A DNA stretch of 64,000 nucleotides from Augochlora pura. Taxonomy: Eukaryota; Arthropoda; Insecta; Hymenoptera; Halictidae. Each line of letters opens with the position of its first letter. Position 1 is the stretch's first letter. The DNA lies in the NCBI RefSeq assembly GCF_028453695.1, contig NC_135773.1, positions 2,542,001 to 2,606,000 of the forward strand, read 5' to 3'. Shown here in pieces: positions 11,352 to 23,100 of this stretch. The translations under genes and the position numbers were made by a program. The notes beneath the pieces were generated by a model. It did no database searches. It was not told where the DNA came from and saw only the letters and a list, made by a program, of their open reading frames with translations.

Positions 11352-14300
11352 CTGAACAGAGTCACAACAGATCGACGTGTTTCAAAGAATTTCGATACGG
11401 TGCTCGATGTACTTGATAGATAGGTAAGCTTCTGAAATAAATTTGTTCGCAGTTACTTGCTGGAACGGCAAGTGCTACCGCTAGCTTGTATGATAACTAC
11501 ATTAGGTTGCATTGCTGTGCCAGATACACACTCTCTCTCTGACAAGAAGACGATACGCGATAGAAATGCACGGTTCATGGTGGAAGCCAGGTGCAAGCTC
11601 ACTTGTACGAATTTCGTTAATTCTAGTGTAAAATATAATAAAATAGAAATTATTAAAATATACAAGTGGCTTCGTGGGACAATTGCCATTTCATTCGAAT
11701 ACTCCAAATATCTATTTCTCTTTTAAATCAGGTTCGTGCACATGAAACATCGAATTTTGATTATCATGAATCGAAGTTTGATCATTTATTAATACTTCAA
11801 ACCAGATCGTTTATATAGCAAATATAGATTTATTTCAATCTCGTATGATTAAATTATATCATTGAATAAAGAAGTTTATATAAAAATGTCAAATGGAAAT
11901 CTTTTTAATAATATATGGAATTGTGAGAGAAAATTGATTTTATTTTACGCTTCGTTAAAACTTCGCGTGACTTGCCTCCAATGTCATTCCTTTAACGTTG
12001 ACAGATAAAATAACAATTGGAAGATATAATGTTTCTCGTTCTAATTTTTAAGAATTTTTTTTTACTGTTTCCAATGGTTTGTATAGCTTTGACGCAACGT
12101 TGTGGCGTGGAATCAACCCTTCCGCTACTGGAGTCGAAGTACTTCGTGTCGTAATTATGTTTGTGCGATGCCATAAGCAATGTATTTTGCAACGATGCTT
12201 GTGCGAAATTATGAATGAAACGACGGTAACGGAGAAACTCATTCACGAAACTGCCGCGTTGTTATTAGTAGAGTGCGAGTCTCTATGCATTTATGATGCA
12301 CAGTTAGTTTAGTAACAGAAATAAACTGTATTATTATTCTACGTTCACAACAAGCAGCGCAAGCTATTTCGTTCACAACGACGCGCAAGCATTCCCGCAA
12401 TGCGAAATATCTCGTCCAGAAATTCGAATGAAAATTAATTTATAACTGCGTTACGGGAACGAAAATGTTAACGTTGACACGAAATATTCCGCGTTCTGGT
12501 AAAAAAAAAAGAAGAAGGCATGCGAAGTATCTTGTCCACAGCATTGTGCAAACAACGTTGCGTGGCGAAATATTTCATTCCCCGGCACGAACGGGTTAAC
12601 GGTGCACCTGGTTGTAGTCCATAATAAAAAGCCACTTCTAATTAAGGAACACGTTATTTTCCAATAAGAAAAAAATATCGGAATGCACCCCAATGTTTTT
12701 ACGTTACGACCAAATAATTTTATAGAGGGTGTCTCATCGTTGATAGTTAATATTTGTTAAAAATTGCGCCAAGAATTTGAGAAAAAGTTAATTATCAAAA
12801 TTAACACGGAAGAAATTAATTGATAAATTATGGAAGAAAATTCTTGTACACTGTACTATATTTATTCAGATCGATAATTTTACGGACGAATAGCTGCACG
12901 AATAAAGTACAATGTTATTCGAATAAATTCTTATTATCGATAGTGTCGAATCAAATAGCGTTAATTTAAGTTAATAAAATTTGAACGACAACAAGTCACT
13001 TGATATCATCTCGAAATTGGCTATAGATGTTACCAATTGTAATTTTGAAATACTTTGTTTTATTAATAATGTAATTCAGAAGAAATGGAACATCCTATAT
13101 AATAATTACTTAAGCCACAAGCAGATTCTACTACGATCAACGAATGCGAGGTCCATTCGGACACGTGATACTCACCAATTTAGATCCGTTCAAAAAAATG
13201 TGTGGTCTATTTAAATTGCGTATTCACTGTATTTTATAGCGAAGTGAACGAAATTAATGAAGCAGTGATAATGTAGCACTTGCGATCAAGCTACGCATGG
13301 CGAATATACGCATATTCTCTAATCGCTACAAGCAATATACGATTATTAGCTGATAGATTAACTCTAGTCTTACGTCGGTTCGAGTACAAAACATCGTCCT
13401 TCCATATTTTAAAAACGACGACTGTGCAATAAAGACGAGTTATCATATTAGTATTCTGTCCTATACTCTACGACTGACAACATATAAAGATAGATCCGAA
13501 TGGAGCCTGCATTCGCCAGATGAGGATTAATCAATAATGTATGTATTGTATATACCGTTTCGTTGCGTTACCTTCTCCCATCCTTTTAAGTATTACTTCG
13601 CTATGCGAGCATCTCGCTTCTCTTTCGTACGATTTTCCATTAACCCTTTGGATGCTAAATATTTTCGGTTTATCGGCTGATTGGCTGCATTGTGTTGCCG
13701 CAGCTGAACAATTTTAGTCTTCACACGCTCCTCGGGTGATAATTGACTGGCTCGGATACCGTGAAATGTCTGATTGCTCTCTGATCGTGCTATAATTCGA
13801 TGGGAACTTACTCCGTTAGATGAAAACAGCGAGTATGAAATGCGACACACGATCCAATGAAAATGTCGTTCGATGAAGATGTTTCGGTTGCGACTACTTC
13901 CGAGGAGAGCGTGCGGGGTTCCCGACACTTACGGATCCATTCGTCAAGTGTTGCTTTTAGCACCGAAAGGGTTAAAGAAACTTCACAGTGCTCAAAATAC
14001 AGTTGGTCGCGAAGGTGCTCGACCAGCTTAGCCGTTCGGCGAACATTCGCGCGGGGACCGTGGACTCGCAAACGAACGAATCAGAATCGAATTCCGACGA
14101 ACGTCGAATCGTTTATTTTGCGTGTAGGACGGCTCCCGTGTACAAAATAAACGGACCGCACCGTTTCGAACAGATCGTGATTTAAAGGGTGTCCCAAAAG
14201 GTCACGCAAGAAGTAATTTGGATAGAAAACACAGATTTATAATTAAAAATTGTAAATTTTTGATTGATTTATATAGTATACAGTATAGGGTTATGTATGG

Positions 14301-17300
14301 AATAGCATATCGGGTAAATGGCCTCCAAGCTTTGCTGGCACGTACACACTCTTTTGTTGAAATTTTCCATGATTGTTTTGCATAAATGTGGCTGAATTTC
14401 GTTGATACAGCGCTCAATTTCTTCCTTCAAGGAAGAAGACCACCGGGCGGTCGTGGGCTTGTTGACATAAACCTTAGACTTCAAAGAACCCCAAAGAAAA
14501 AATCTAACGGCGTTAAATCGCATGATCCGGACGGCCAATTCTGATCACCAAAACGGGAAACGTTCTGTTGCTGCCAAACTTTAATTCTTTGCAAAATATT
14601 CCTCAACAATAAAAATGCGTTGTTCTTTTGTGTAGCCCTCCATCTTTAATAACCCTGAACTGTCAGCTGTCATTCTGTATTTTTTTTTTTTTGGTTGGCA
14701 ACACTTTACCGCACAAATGGCGCGAAATTCAAATCTTGCGTGAATTTTGGGACACCCTTTACATTCCGTATTTGCGATCCTGCGATACCGCGCGAGATTC
14801 GGCCGATCGCGTGCTTAAGGCGGCCGAGCGCTCCCCCCGATCAGCTGTAAATGAAAAACAGCCGGAGCAAACCGAGTTTTTTTTTACCTGAGGAGGTCCA
14901 TTAACGACAGCGTATATCCGTAGACCGGCGTACGGTGCCCATGAGACCCAAAAAACCATCACCAGAACAAAGGACATGATGTGACTCGGATTGCTCAGGT
15001 TTTCCGAGAGCGCAGTCGCGTACTCCTTGTCGTGAATCAGTACACCGGACCGCAGTCGCCTCATCATTGTGAAGATGTAGAAATAAGTGTAGACGATGGT
15101 GATGACCGACGGGCCTAGCACGAGGATCGACAATGTGATGGTGTATGCGGCCATGTTGCCCCAGTCGAGCATGCAGATGAACGCCTCCCGATCGAAAATC
15201 GGCTTTTGAAAACCTAACAGGGGCGGGCAGCACATCATCGCCACACTGATCCACGTGAAGACCATCCAACACTGACATCGGGTTTTCGTTTGCACGGTCT
15301 CGTATCGCAACGGTTTTCTGGGGGATGGAATCGCTCGATTATAAAAGCAACAATGTTATCTGGTCGGACTTGTTTGTACCAGGCTTGGGCATCGTTCGAA
15401 TCGCTCCTTGTTAGGATTTTATTTCAACGAGCATCCAATTCTATTTTTTATTTTCTCGAATACTTTTCTAAATAAAGTCTCAAATGTTCCCATCGCGTTC
15501 ACGTCGTAGCAATATTCATTTATCACAGTGATAAATCTTTCTTTCTAAAAGCGAATGTGGTAAAAGTATAAACACTCGCCCCTGTTCTCGGTTAATTAAT
15601 TCATTTAGTTCAAGATTTAATGTCAAATATTTGTCACCTTATTTCAGGAAAGTATCACGTATGAAATTATTATTTCTCATCTTACGTCGAATAATATATG
15701 CCCAATTCTGATTCAAATAGGGTACCGCTTACAATACCGTCTAGAGATACTCTTGAAACATTTGAAGCTATCCAGTCAGATTTACGCCTACTTTATCCCA
15801 TCTCTAATTTTAACATAAATTCGCGACGACCGACGCGAAGCATCAAACAATTGCGGCCGGTATCCAAGCGGACTCGGTGGTCGTACAGCGAGGGTTAATA
15901 ATAAGGACGCGTTATGAAGTGGCTGCAAATGAATTCACGAGTCTCTAAACTGTTCGACCGTGATACAGCGTGGCCGTATAGAAACTATGGATCCGAGGTG
16001 ATGTTCGAAACTTGATGTATGAAACTTGAACGTACCTGATGGCTAAGTAACGATCGACGGAGATCCACATGAAAGTGTACACGGATACCGCCCAGAGTGT
16101 AACTTCCAAATAACCAACGAGACGACACACGATGTCCCCATAGACCCATCTTCGAAGCAGCGCTGGATACACCGAAAGCGGAACCACCAGCAGGCCGCAG
16201 AGAAGGTCCGCCGATGCGAGAGACAGCAAGTAATAGTTTATCACCTCGGAGGGACCTGCGCAATGTAACGATCAATTATAGTTACCTAAGTAAACGAAAC
16301 TTGCGAGTGGCCTACGAATTCTAGCCATTCGTGGCAAAAATAGGTAAGCGAATTGTAGAACAGCAAAAGTCATCAGCAGAACGTGAAAATGTTATTACAC
16401 TAGTATGAATAAATAGAATTTCGATCGTGCCGCATTTATTTTAAGAAGCGCGAAAGTTGTGGTGAAAGTACAGTAAAGACTCGAAGATTTATTTTTGTAA
16501 TATCCTGATAACAACGCATACAAAATTTGATAACATAAAATTTTCATTCAAGTTCTCTACTAGGTGATTACGTATATAAATAATACAATGATTACATAAT
16601 GGAAACTAGTATTATGCTAATATAAAGGAAGAGATAAAAAATAGCGTCCGAATATTAATAGAACTAACTGTGTGTGTGTTTTTTTTTCATTCCAATTAAC
16701 CCTTTGCACTCGAAGCCATTTTAACTGTAAATGTGAAATAATGTTCCTGGCTCGTAATATTTCTATTCTATGCAATAAAGTGCATTTTTATGCGTACAAA
16801 ATTGATTCTTGCAACTCGTTACAATAGTTTCACTACTCAACAATTTTTTAAATCTAAACTTTATTGTTGTACAAATTATTTTAGAACGTAATAGAATAAT
16901 TTTAATGGTGCCTCAGAGTCACCATTCGAGTGCAAAGGGTTAAAATTGATCCACATCAGATACAGGACAGTGGAGTCGATTACCGTAGGGTGGCCAATTG
17001 CTGTGCCTTTGGTTTGGTTTATCACCAAATAAATCAAATGGAAGAATACGAAACTTTCGTGTATCTTATTCGATAGTAATCATAGATTGCTATCTTTTTG
17101 TAGATTTTTATACGTATTGACAATCGGTGACTTTCCACTTTCATTTACAAGCTGAGGGGTAACCAGAGAGAATTTATTGTATTACTCCTCTATTCGCGAA
17201 ACGTGCGAAACCATCTAGCTAGATTCACACCTACTTGCGACATACTTGATCCCATCTCTACTGGTTACACGGCAAGGGTTCAGAAAACCCTGGTAATTCG

Positions 17301-17839
17301 TTAACACGTTCCGTGCCAAGCCATTTTTGCCTAACTTGTCGTTCAGGCCATTTAATATTTTGACTAAAGGTCGATATATTGAATGTAATTATTAATTATT
17401 TTATATATAACAAATAAATAAACTTATGTGTTTTTTTTCTATACTGCATTTTGTATAGTCTTTTTGATTGAAATATATTTTACAGAATTACATTTGTCAT
17501 AAAATATATGTTTTCAGCGCATTAACTAAATATGACTGCGTGTACCACCGTTGGTACACGTGGCCCGAAGATCAAGCTTAACGTGTACCACCGGCGGTAC
17601 ACATTCCACGGAACGTGTTAAATGATCAGCGTGCAAGCTGTCGCCAGTAATTTCGTTTCACGTTTAATCGCCATCGGTTTCTTTTCAGCATGCGAGAGCG
17701 CTCCGGTCGGAATCGTCGGGTACTTACCACGGAAATTAAGGTAGGTGGCGATGATAAGGAGATTCGACACGATGATGGCGACACCGACCACGAAGATGAG
17801 GCCCGCCTGCATGTGAGCCTCCAACGAGTGCTCCTCCAT
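11172..17839 (-). CDS. Orphan class A (rhodopsin-like) G-protein-coupled receptor, four coding exons
   Basis: Predicted 313-residue seven-pass plasma-membrane receptor. Coding exons, read on the minus strand, are 17839-17728, 16255-16036, 15317-14888 and 11351-11172; all three introns are GT-AG and phases match (1, 2, 0). Seen: short N-terminus; TM1 about 11-34 with N26; TM2 with D54 in SLASADLL; C81 and C159 able to form the extracellular disulfide; DRY at 105-107; W133 in TM4; P180 in TM5; FWVSWAPY at 233-240 in TM6; TM7 about 257-279; short tail ending ELLGLDDDD. The start ATG has context GGCGGCATGG and an in-frame stop lies upstream. Odd points: TM7 has KAVVL where NPxxY is expected, and TM3 position 3.32 is Glu (E88). 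From memory it resembles the Drosophila CG13579-type orphan receptor (sometimes labelled GPR52-like). Ligand unknown. An additional upstream coding exon cannot be excluded. Confidence 0.9.
13640..13975. mobile_element. TTAA-flanked MITE (piggyBac-like) in receptor intron 3
   Basis: TTAA at 13640-13643 and 13972-13975. The ends match as CCCTTTGGATGCTAAA against CCCTTTCGGTGCTAAA on the opposite strand. About 336 bp; no transposase seen. Confidence 0.7.
14183..14761 (-). mobile_element. Degraded Tc1/mariner-type transposon in receptor intron 3
   Basis: Inverted ends AAGGGTGTCCCAAAA and its complement are flanked by TA on both sides (14183-14184 and 14760-14761). Only about 579 bp remain. On the minus strand, 14538-14269 reads as the C-terminal part of a mariner/IS630-type transposase (for example FFLWGSLKSKVYVNKPTT and INEIQPHLC). 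The segment just before it, with the DLTPLDFF region holding the likely last catalytic Asp, is in another frame, so the gene is frameshifted as well as truncated. It is dead and cannot be making an active enzyme. Confidence 0.8.
14269..14538 (-). pseudogene. Mariner-type transposase remnant (C-terminal part, frameshifted)
   Basis: The recognisable segment runs FFLWGSLKSKVYVNKP, then LKEEIERCINEIQPHLCKTI and NFNKRVCTCQQS. These are typical of the C-terminus of mariner-family DDD transposases. The catalytic domain upstream is missing apart from a short stretch in a different frame (about 14480-14560). It lies within intron 3 of the receptor, on the same strand as that gene. Confidence 0.7.
14888..15317 (-). 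CDS. Receptor exon 3 (TM4 to TM6)
   Basis: The acceptor ATCCCCCAG precedes 15317. Joined to exon 2 it reads YLAIRKPLRYETVQTKTR, a typical second intracellular loop. The exon holds TM4 (WMVFTWIS), the second extracellular loop cysteine (FICMLDWGN), TM5 with P180, a short third intracellular loop and TM6. It ends in phase 0 before donor GTAAAAAAAA (14887 downward). Confidence 0.92.
16036..16255 (-). CDS. Receptor exon 2 (TM2, TM3 and DRY motif)
   Basis: The acceptor GCGCAG ends at 16256 and the donor GTACGTTC starts at 16035. Joined to exon 1 it reads LNFRGPSEVINYYLLSLA, completing the TM2 start. It carries D54 (2.50), C81 (3.25), E88 (3.32) and DRY (105-107), and ends in phase 2 inside the codon for R111. 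Confidence 0.9.
16696..16943 (+). mobile_element. TTAA MITE, family A, in receptor intron 1
   Basis: TTAA at both ends. It starts CCCTTTGCACTCGAAGCC and ends CGAGTGCAAAGGG. A hairpin, GGTGCCTCAGAGTCACC, lies at 16907-16923, exactly 16 bp from the right TTAA. 248 bp. Same family as 41618, 43363, 44230 and 60295. Confidence 0.85.
17301..17621 (+). mobile_element. TTAA MITE, family C, in receptor intron 1
   Basis: TTAA at 17301-17304 and 17618-17621; ends CACGTTCCGTG and CACGGAACGTG. Two hairpins, at 17540-17559 and 17583-17602 (GTGTACCACCGGCGGTACAC). The second ends 15 bp from the right TTAA. 321 bp. Confidence 0.75.
17728..17839 (-). CDS. Receptor exon 1 (N-terminus and TM1)
   Basis: The exon starts at ATG 17839-17837 and ends in phase 1 before donor GTAAGTAC (17727-17720). 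It encodes MEEHSLEAHMQAGLIFVVG and the rest of TM1, ending ATYLNFR plus one base. Reading on past the donor gives 36 unrelated codons and a stop, which supports splicing here. Confidence 0.85.
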
Positions 17840-18450
17840 GCCGCCACCCTTTCGAGCTGCATCCCCCCACCCGCCCTTAGGTGCTGTTACCCGTCACTCC
17901 CCTCCCCCCCGCCCCCGCCCCCAAACCCCCTCTGCGCGAAATCCACCGGGAGACAGGTGCCGGGGCTTCCTGGTAGCTCGCGCACCTGATACGTCGTCGT
18001 CCACGGCTCCTGGACCACCTTTTTCCTCGATACCAGTCCAGCCGGAGGCTGTCAACCCTCCGCCAGGTAACGACACACTTCTCCCGCGATCTTACGCGAG
18101 CGTACCTTCGATAACGAGGTCGTAACTTCGAGGATCTTGATGGTGGATCGATGCGGCCACGTTGCTGCAAGCAGAAAGTAAAGCCGCTGGATGCCTCGGT
18201 TTTATTTATAGATCAGCCGCGAACCGCTGATCTTAGCCTGGAAGCGACCGTCGCGGCGCGGCGACCGATGATCGTGGATCGGGGGATGCGAGTCGCGCCG
18301 GACGACGAAACGGTGAATAGCGGAACGAAGCAGCGCATTCGTTGCGGTTTACGTGGCACTTTGATTCACGAGGGCTCGAACGAAAGGCGCGGCGTTCCGC
18401 GCCGACTGCCGAGTTTAATACGTCGTTTCAACGTGTAATTGTAGACGTAT
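17840..18450 (-). promoter_or_regulatory. GC-rich region 5' of the receptor (5' UTR/promoter side)
   Basis: This 600-bp block is GC- and CpG-rich compared with DNA on both sides and lies directly upstream of the receptor start codon. The C-run block at about 17865-17940 (G-rich on the coding strand) adjoins the ATG. No TATA box or clear initiator was seen. Open frames on both strands reflect composition. Its regulatory role is inferred from position. Confidence 0.35.
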
Positions 18451-18955
18451 AGATCGCGCGACCATTTTGCATCGCGGCTGTATGGTACTTGATACTTCCT
18501 TAAACGGGCCGGCTCGTAAGCGAAACGGTATGAATAATGTCATTCGAGCAATTTCTTTTTCCAATGTGTTTATTAACTTTTAGAGCGTTCTCGTGCGCAG
18601 GAGAATCTCGATTAACTGGTTCATCGATGTTAAGATTCTCTATTATTCAATTTCGTATCGCGTATAATTAGGGTGATCGGTAGAATGGACGCTCTTCGGT
18701 GAATGAAAATCTCCCGTATAATATAGGGTGTCAAATTATGAAAATTTTCATTGGGCATAGCAATGATTAATTTGTGGGTTGAACTGTTAAGGGAATTAAT
18801 GTTGTACAGTGTTCTTTAGCTTCATTAGGGTTGATATTCAGTCGATGATCTTCAGTCAATAGAATTTTTATTTCTGTTCGTTATGTTTTATTTATTTCAA
18901 GTTGTAAATATTTGGTAACTCTGTAACTATTAATACACGGTAACTCTGTGTTTGT

Positions 18956-19211
18956 TTAACACGTTGAACGCCGCGTCACCCAAATATGGGTGACACTAAT
19001 TTCTGACCAATATTGAAAATTCATTTTTATTATAATTAAAATTAAATATTTATTTGAACAAATTGAATTCGACTAGAATGTTTCGAATGCGAACGAGTTC
19101 TAATATCGCCTCTTATGATAAATATTAACTACCTAGTTTCGCTTTGATTAATCAAATTGCTTTAACTTTGTGGCGATTTTAGTGGTCGATTGTCAGCAGT
19201 CAACGTGATAA
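18956..19211 (+). mobile_element. TTAA MITE, family E
   Basis: Starts TTAACACGTTGAACG and ends TCAACGTG followed by ATAA (decayed site). A perfect hairpin, GTCACCCAAATATGGGTGAC, lies at 18975-18994, 15 bp from the left TTAA. A related copy is at 46572-46781. Confidence 0.6.
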
Positions 19212-19782
19212 TTAGGTTGATCAGTCTAAATTTCTAAATTCACAATGAATATACAGCGACGAGCAAAACTATACACACACCTTTTAAAACGGTATAACTT
19301 CCCTAAATCTGATCTAATTTCCTTTAAACTGGTCTAAACTTTTAAATGGATTTATATTTTTTTGTCTATGTTAGAGTGACTAGTTTAACGTACAATGAAT
19401 AAAATATTTTATTCATATCAAATTATTTTGTGATTACTTGAAGTAGAATTATCTCCTTTCTGTATTTACATTATATTAATTATATTATACCGATTTTAAT
19501 AGACGCTCATATTGTTAATAAATGCCGCTTCGTACTCCACGTGGATATTTTTTATCAAAAGTTCACGCATGTACTACGGGGTTAAAGGTCGCCGCTGCAG
19601 TTCGGTTAAAACAGCGCCTCGTTGAAATGAAACCAGATTGATTGATGTAACTGTCGCTATAACGATTGAAACTTAACAAACGCGGCGCTCCGTCGAATGC
19701 GGGCTGCGCAGTATTCGTCGTCGATTCGGTGCTGTCGCGATTGGTTATCCAGTGCAGACACTAAATTGTACCGTTAAATGCA

Positions 19783-20139
19783 TCAACCCTTTCACTACGA
19801 CAGCGTCGTCCGCCGAAGTACTGTCATCGAACGAAAGCTCGCGCCAGAAATATGCACATTGCGTGTAATTTCTGTGCATACGTTTTTCTTAGTTTCACAT
19901 AACTGTGCTGAACAAAACAATCATTGCTTCAACGTAACAAGTATGTTCACATTTTTAATATGAAAGGGCCTACAAAATTATAAAAATACAAAATTATAAA
20001 AATACAAAATTATAAAAATACAAAATTATAAAAATACAACATTATAAAAATACCAAATTATTTTTGCATTTTGCCCACGGATGCCACTTGTATACACGTA
20101 ATTTAGATGCCGCATATATGCTCGGCTCAAAAGGGTTGA
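19783..20139. mobile_element. Probable TTAA-type MITE carrying a 16-bp tandem array
   Basis: Left end TCAACCCTTTCACTACG and right end CTCAAAAGGGTTGA share the CCCTTT terminus with a mutated TTAA on each side. A palindrome GCATATATGC (20112-20121) sits 14 bp from the right end, and ACGACAGCGTCGT lies near the left. The interior holds the tandem array at 19971-20058. Outer similarity is short, so the call is moderate. Confidence 0.5.
19971..20058. repeat. 16-bp tandem repeat, five copies
   Basis: Unit TACAAAATTATAAAAA is repeated from 19971 at exact 16-bp steps. The first four copies are identical, the fifth has one change, and a partial sixth follows. Near identity points to recent expansion. 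Confidence 0.9.
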
Positions 20140-23100
20140 ATCCGCAGCAACGTACCAATGATAGTCATTTCATTACGAACGAAAAGAGACACGATAGGCT
20201 CTCTATCATTTGTATCTCGCCCGTCGCGCCGTTTGCGTCAGCAAGTTTCACCGGTAATCACGGAGCACGCACAATTGCCGAAGGTAAGATCGAAATATCT
20301 CAGGGACGGAGTCTGCGAATTGAATCCCGGAGGGTAGATGACTCGGATAAGGCTGGGGCTGCGCGGGGGGTTGTCGCTTGACGTCGGCGTCGGTAAAAGC
20401 CACTGGCAGCTTTGCTTGATAGCTTTTCCATTCTCCAACACGTTCTTCCGAAAGCCACGTAACGCTAACGCTCTACCAGCAGAAACTCGCACGGCCGGTA
20501 CACATGTCCTCCCTCTAGACTATCGACCGTCATTCATAATTCAGCTGTGTCGATCCTGAATGGAAGGCTATTAGGTTGCATAGCGTGGACAACGCAACGT
20601 CGTGCCCGCAGAATTGCTGGATATTTTCCGCTACGTTTTCGAAGCGTTTTCGGAACAGTTTTCTGGAGACGATGCGTTTCGAACTGTCCCTCTTTCTATT
20701 GTTCTTTCATGCATGGTCCAACTGATTTCACAATCTCTCTCATGAATAACGTGATAACGTTCCAAGGTAGCTTGGTAGTTTTGCAAATTGTTAAATCAAG
20801 TCTTACTTACATTAACGAAATTATCTGTTCACGGTTAATAGAGATGGAATGAAAATTGCTTAAGCAAAGGTATATTGTCGCTATGTCAAATAGTTTTCTA
20901 CCCTAATAATGTTCATCGGTTTCTGATTTCGGGAATTGAATTTCTATGAAATTAAAGTGGAATCTGTAAAATTTCTTAATGTTTATTTATTTGTCTTACT
21001 ATATACCGAAAGTATTGTTTCATTTTGTTATTATTACAGATTGATTTGTTACATTATCTTTGATAGTTTGTTGTTAGCAACAGCGTTTAAGATGCATATA
21101 GCGTCGTAAAAAAGAAGTCGAGATATATATTATCATAATTCGACTATTCGCCACTGTAAAAATTGTAGTTCTCCCCATATCAGCGTATGCAAATGTTCTT
21201 CACTTTCGTGTACACAAGTTGTTAGTAAAATCGCACAGAGTGAAAGATGTAGGTCAAGTGTAATACTGCAAACTACACTTCAAGTTAAAACAATTATGTT
21301 CTTTTTTTGCATTGAAATATCTTAAAATCTATTCCACGCTTGTAGCACCGAACATTCAAGGAATACACACGAGAATGGAAATTGTATACGAGATCTTCCA
21401 CTCGCGTTATTAATATAAACTGTTAGTTTGAAATTACTTAATCGTTATTTAATAATTCATTTCCACCGATAACTTAGTTAATTGTAAGTAGTAATAAATA
21501 TCACTGTGTCAATGCAACATATAATTTGATCGAAGTTACTGAATGTTATTACCGTTAAACACAATTAATTCATTGTACTCGATAAATTCAATACTTATCA
21601 CGGTAAAAAGAAATGTTCAATTATCATAAACAACTAGCAAACCTGGCGAACTCCGTTTCGCCACCAGATGGCTTCGTTTTTTTTGTAACATTTCGTTTGG
21701 GGATTAAAAGATGAAGAAAAGTTATTTTTTTTTGTTTTATAAACCATATTGGTTTGTAGTACATGCTATGTATCAGAGATGGCGCTGTATGTGAAAAATG
21801 ATTTTCCCTGTTTTCCTGCTTTTCTGTTGAAATTTTTCCAGAATTTTGGTTGCTATAAACCTCACGGAGCCCGAGACCTTTCCAACGAATGCAAAACCGT
21901 GGAAATCGGTTCGTGCGTTCTGGAGTTATAGCGTCAGGAAGGAAAACCCGACTTATTTTTATATAATAGATAATTTCGAGTAATTATAAAATAATATAAT
22001 ATATAATTTCAAATAAACTTCGTTCATTCCTTTTTATCTGTTTTCGTGTGCAGTAGAAGCTGGTTGAACCGATCCTCCAATGTCACAATCGACGCAATCT
22101 AAGGCAATCCAAATACAAAACTATTCACCGTATGGATCAACAAAGATTGACACTGTAACCGATTCTCTATTATCTAAACATCCCCCGTCGCGTTATTTAA
22201 TCGAAACAATCATGGTTCCACCGTATCAGATATCTCGCGCCAGAGTCGCTTGTACCGCGTGAAGTACACCGCAAACATTACATCCTGTTAATTCTATCAG
22301 CCCATCGGCGTCGCGTGTAAAATCATTTATCGATATCCACGATTCTCAGACGGAAGATAAACGTAATCGTAAACCATGAAACAGCGGCACTAATGCGACA
22401 ATTATTAACCTCGGCTCGCGCGACTGCAGACGCGAATGAAAGACGGTCTGCCGCGAAAAAGCGCGCTCGAGAAATGATCAGCCTCGAGCAGCGGCCCGCG
22501 GGACGCGGAATGATCGTCGAAGGAGTCGCTCGGATCGACTGTTAGATCTAATGATCCGGCGTTACATAACGCTGCGTAACGTTTACGAGTGCCGTAAAGC
22601 AACCGGTCCGCGACTATCGTAAACCATGGCGTATCCTTCGACAAAAGTTGATATCCCGATAGATTACTATATAGCGATGTCCTGTCGGGTTATCGCGCTT
22701 TCTATCAGATTGCCTTTCAACGGAAAACCGACGGTTGTTACCAGAATCAACCCCCGACGTGTAAATCGTTCGCGAGCAGCTCGCGACGGGTGGTCCCGGG
22801 TACACGTCCTCGCATTTTACGGCGTGTCACGTCGTTCGCGTTTCGATCGAAACGGAATTAAAGGCGCCAGTGATTAACAGGCCATCGATGCCTCTGCGAG
22901 ATCCCCCGTCTATAATTTCCTCGGACTCATATTAACCCTTTATAGCACAGTCTAATACGCGGGGTGTGTTGGAATGGTGGGCGTCGACAATGGCGACATA
23001 ACCTTGACAATGGTGTGAACGTTCCGTTTACTATAGCTCGCGTTAATTAATGTTTGTGAACGTAAACGTTTTTCAAAGTCGAATGTCTCAGAAAAGGAAC

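Noticed and set aside
10633..11416. Open frames of 220 and 230 codons on both strands over receptor exon 4
   Set aside because: They are shadows of exon 4 plus the skewed 3' tract. The true frame on the minus strand is the TM7 frame.
12332..12600. Segment ending CACGAACGGGTTAAC that looked like a TTAA element
   Set aside because: No matching CCCGTTCGTG start within 400 bp upstream.
15945..16035. Unspliced extension of receptor exon 2
   Set aside because: The protein loses similarity at once after AIR, and a donor GTACGTTC sits exactly there with a matching acceptor at 15318.
17626..17862. Alternative ATG frame over receptor exon 1
   Set aside because: It is out of frame with TM1, gives an Arg/Ser-rich sequence, and does not join exon 2.
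22932..23000. TTAACCCTTTATAGC, a possible TTAA element end
   Set aside because: No partner CTATAAAGGG end nearby, so an element could not be delimited.
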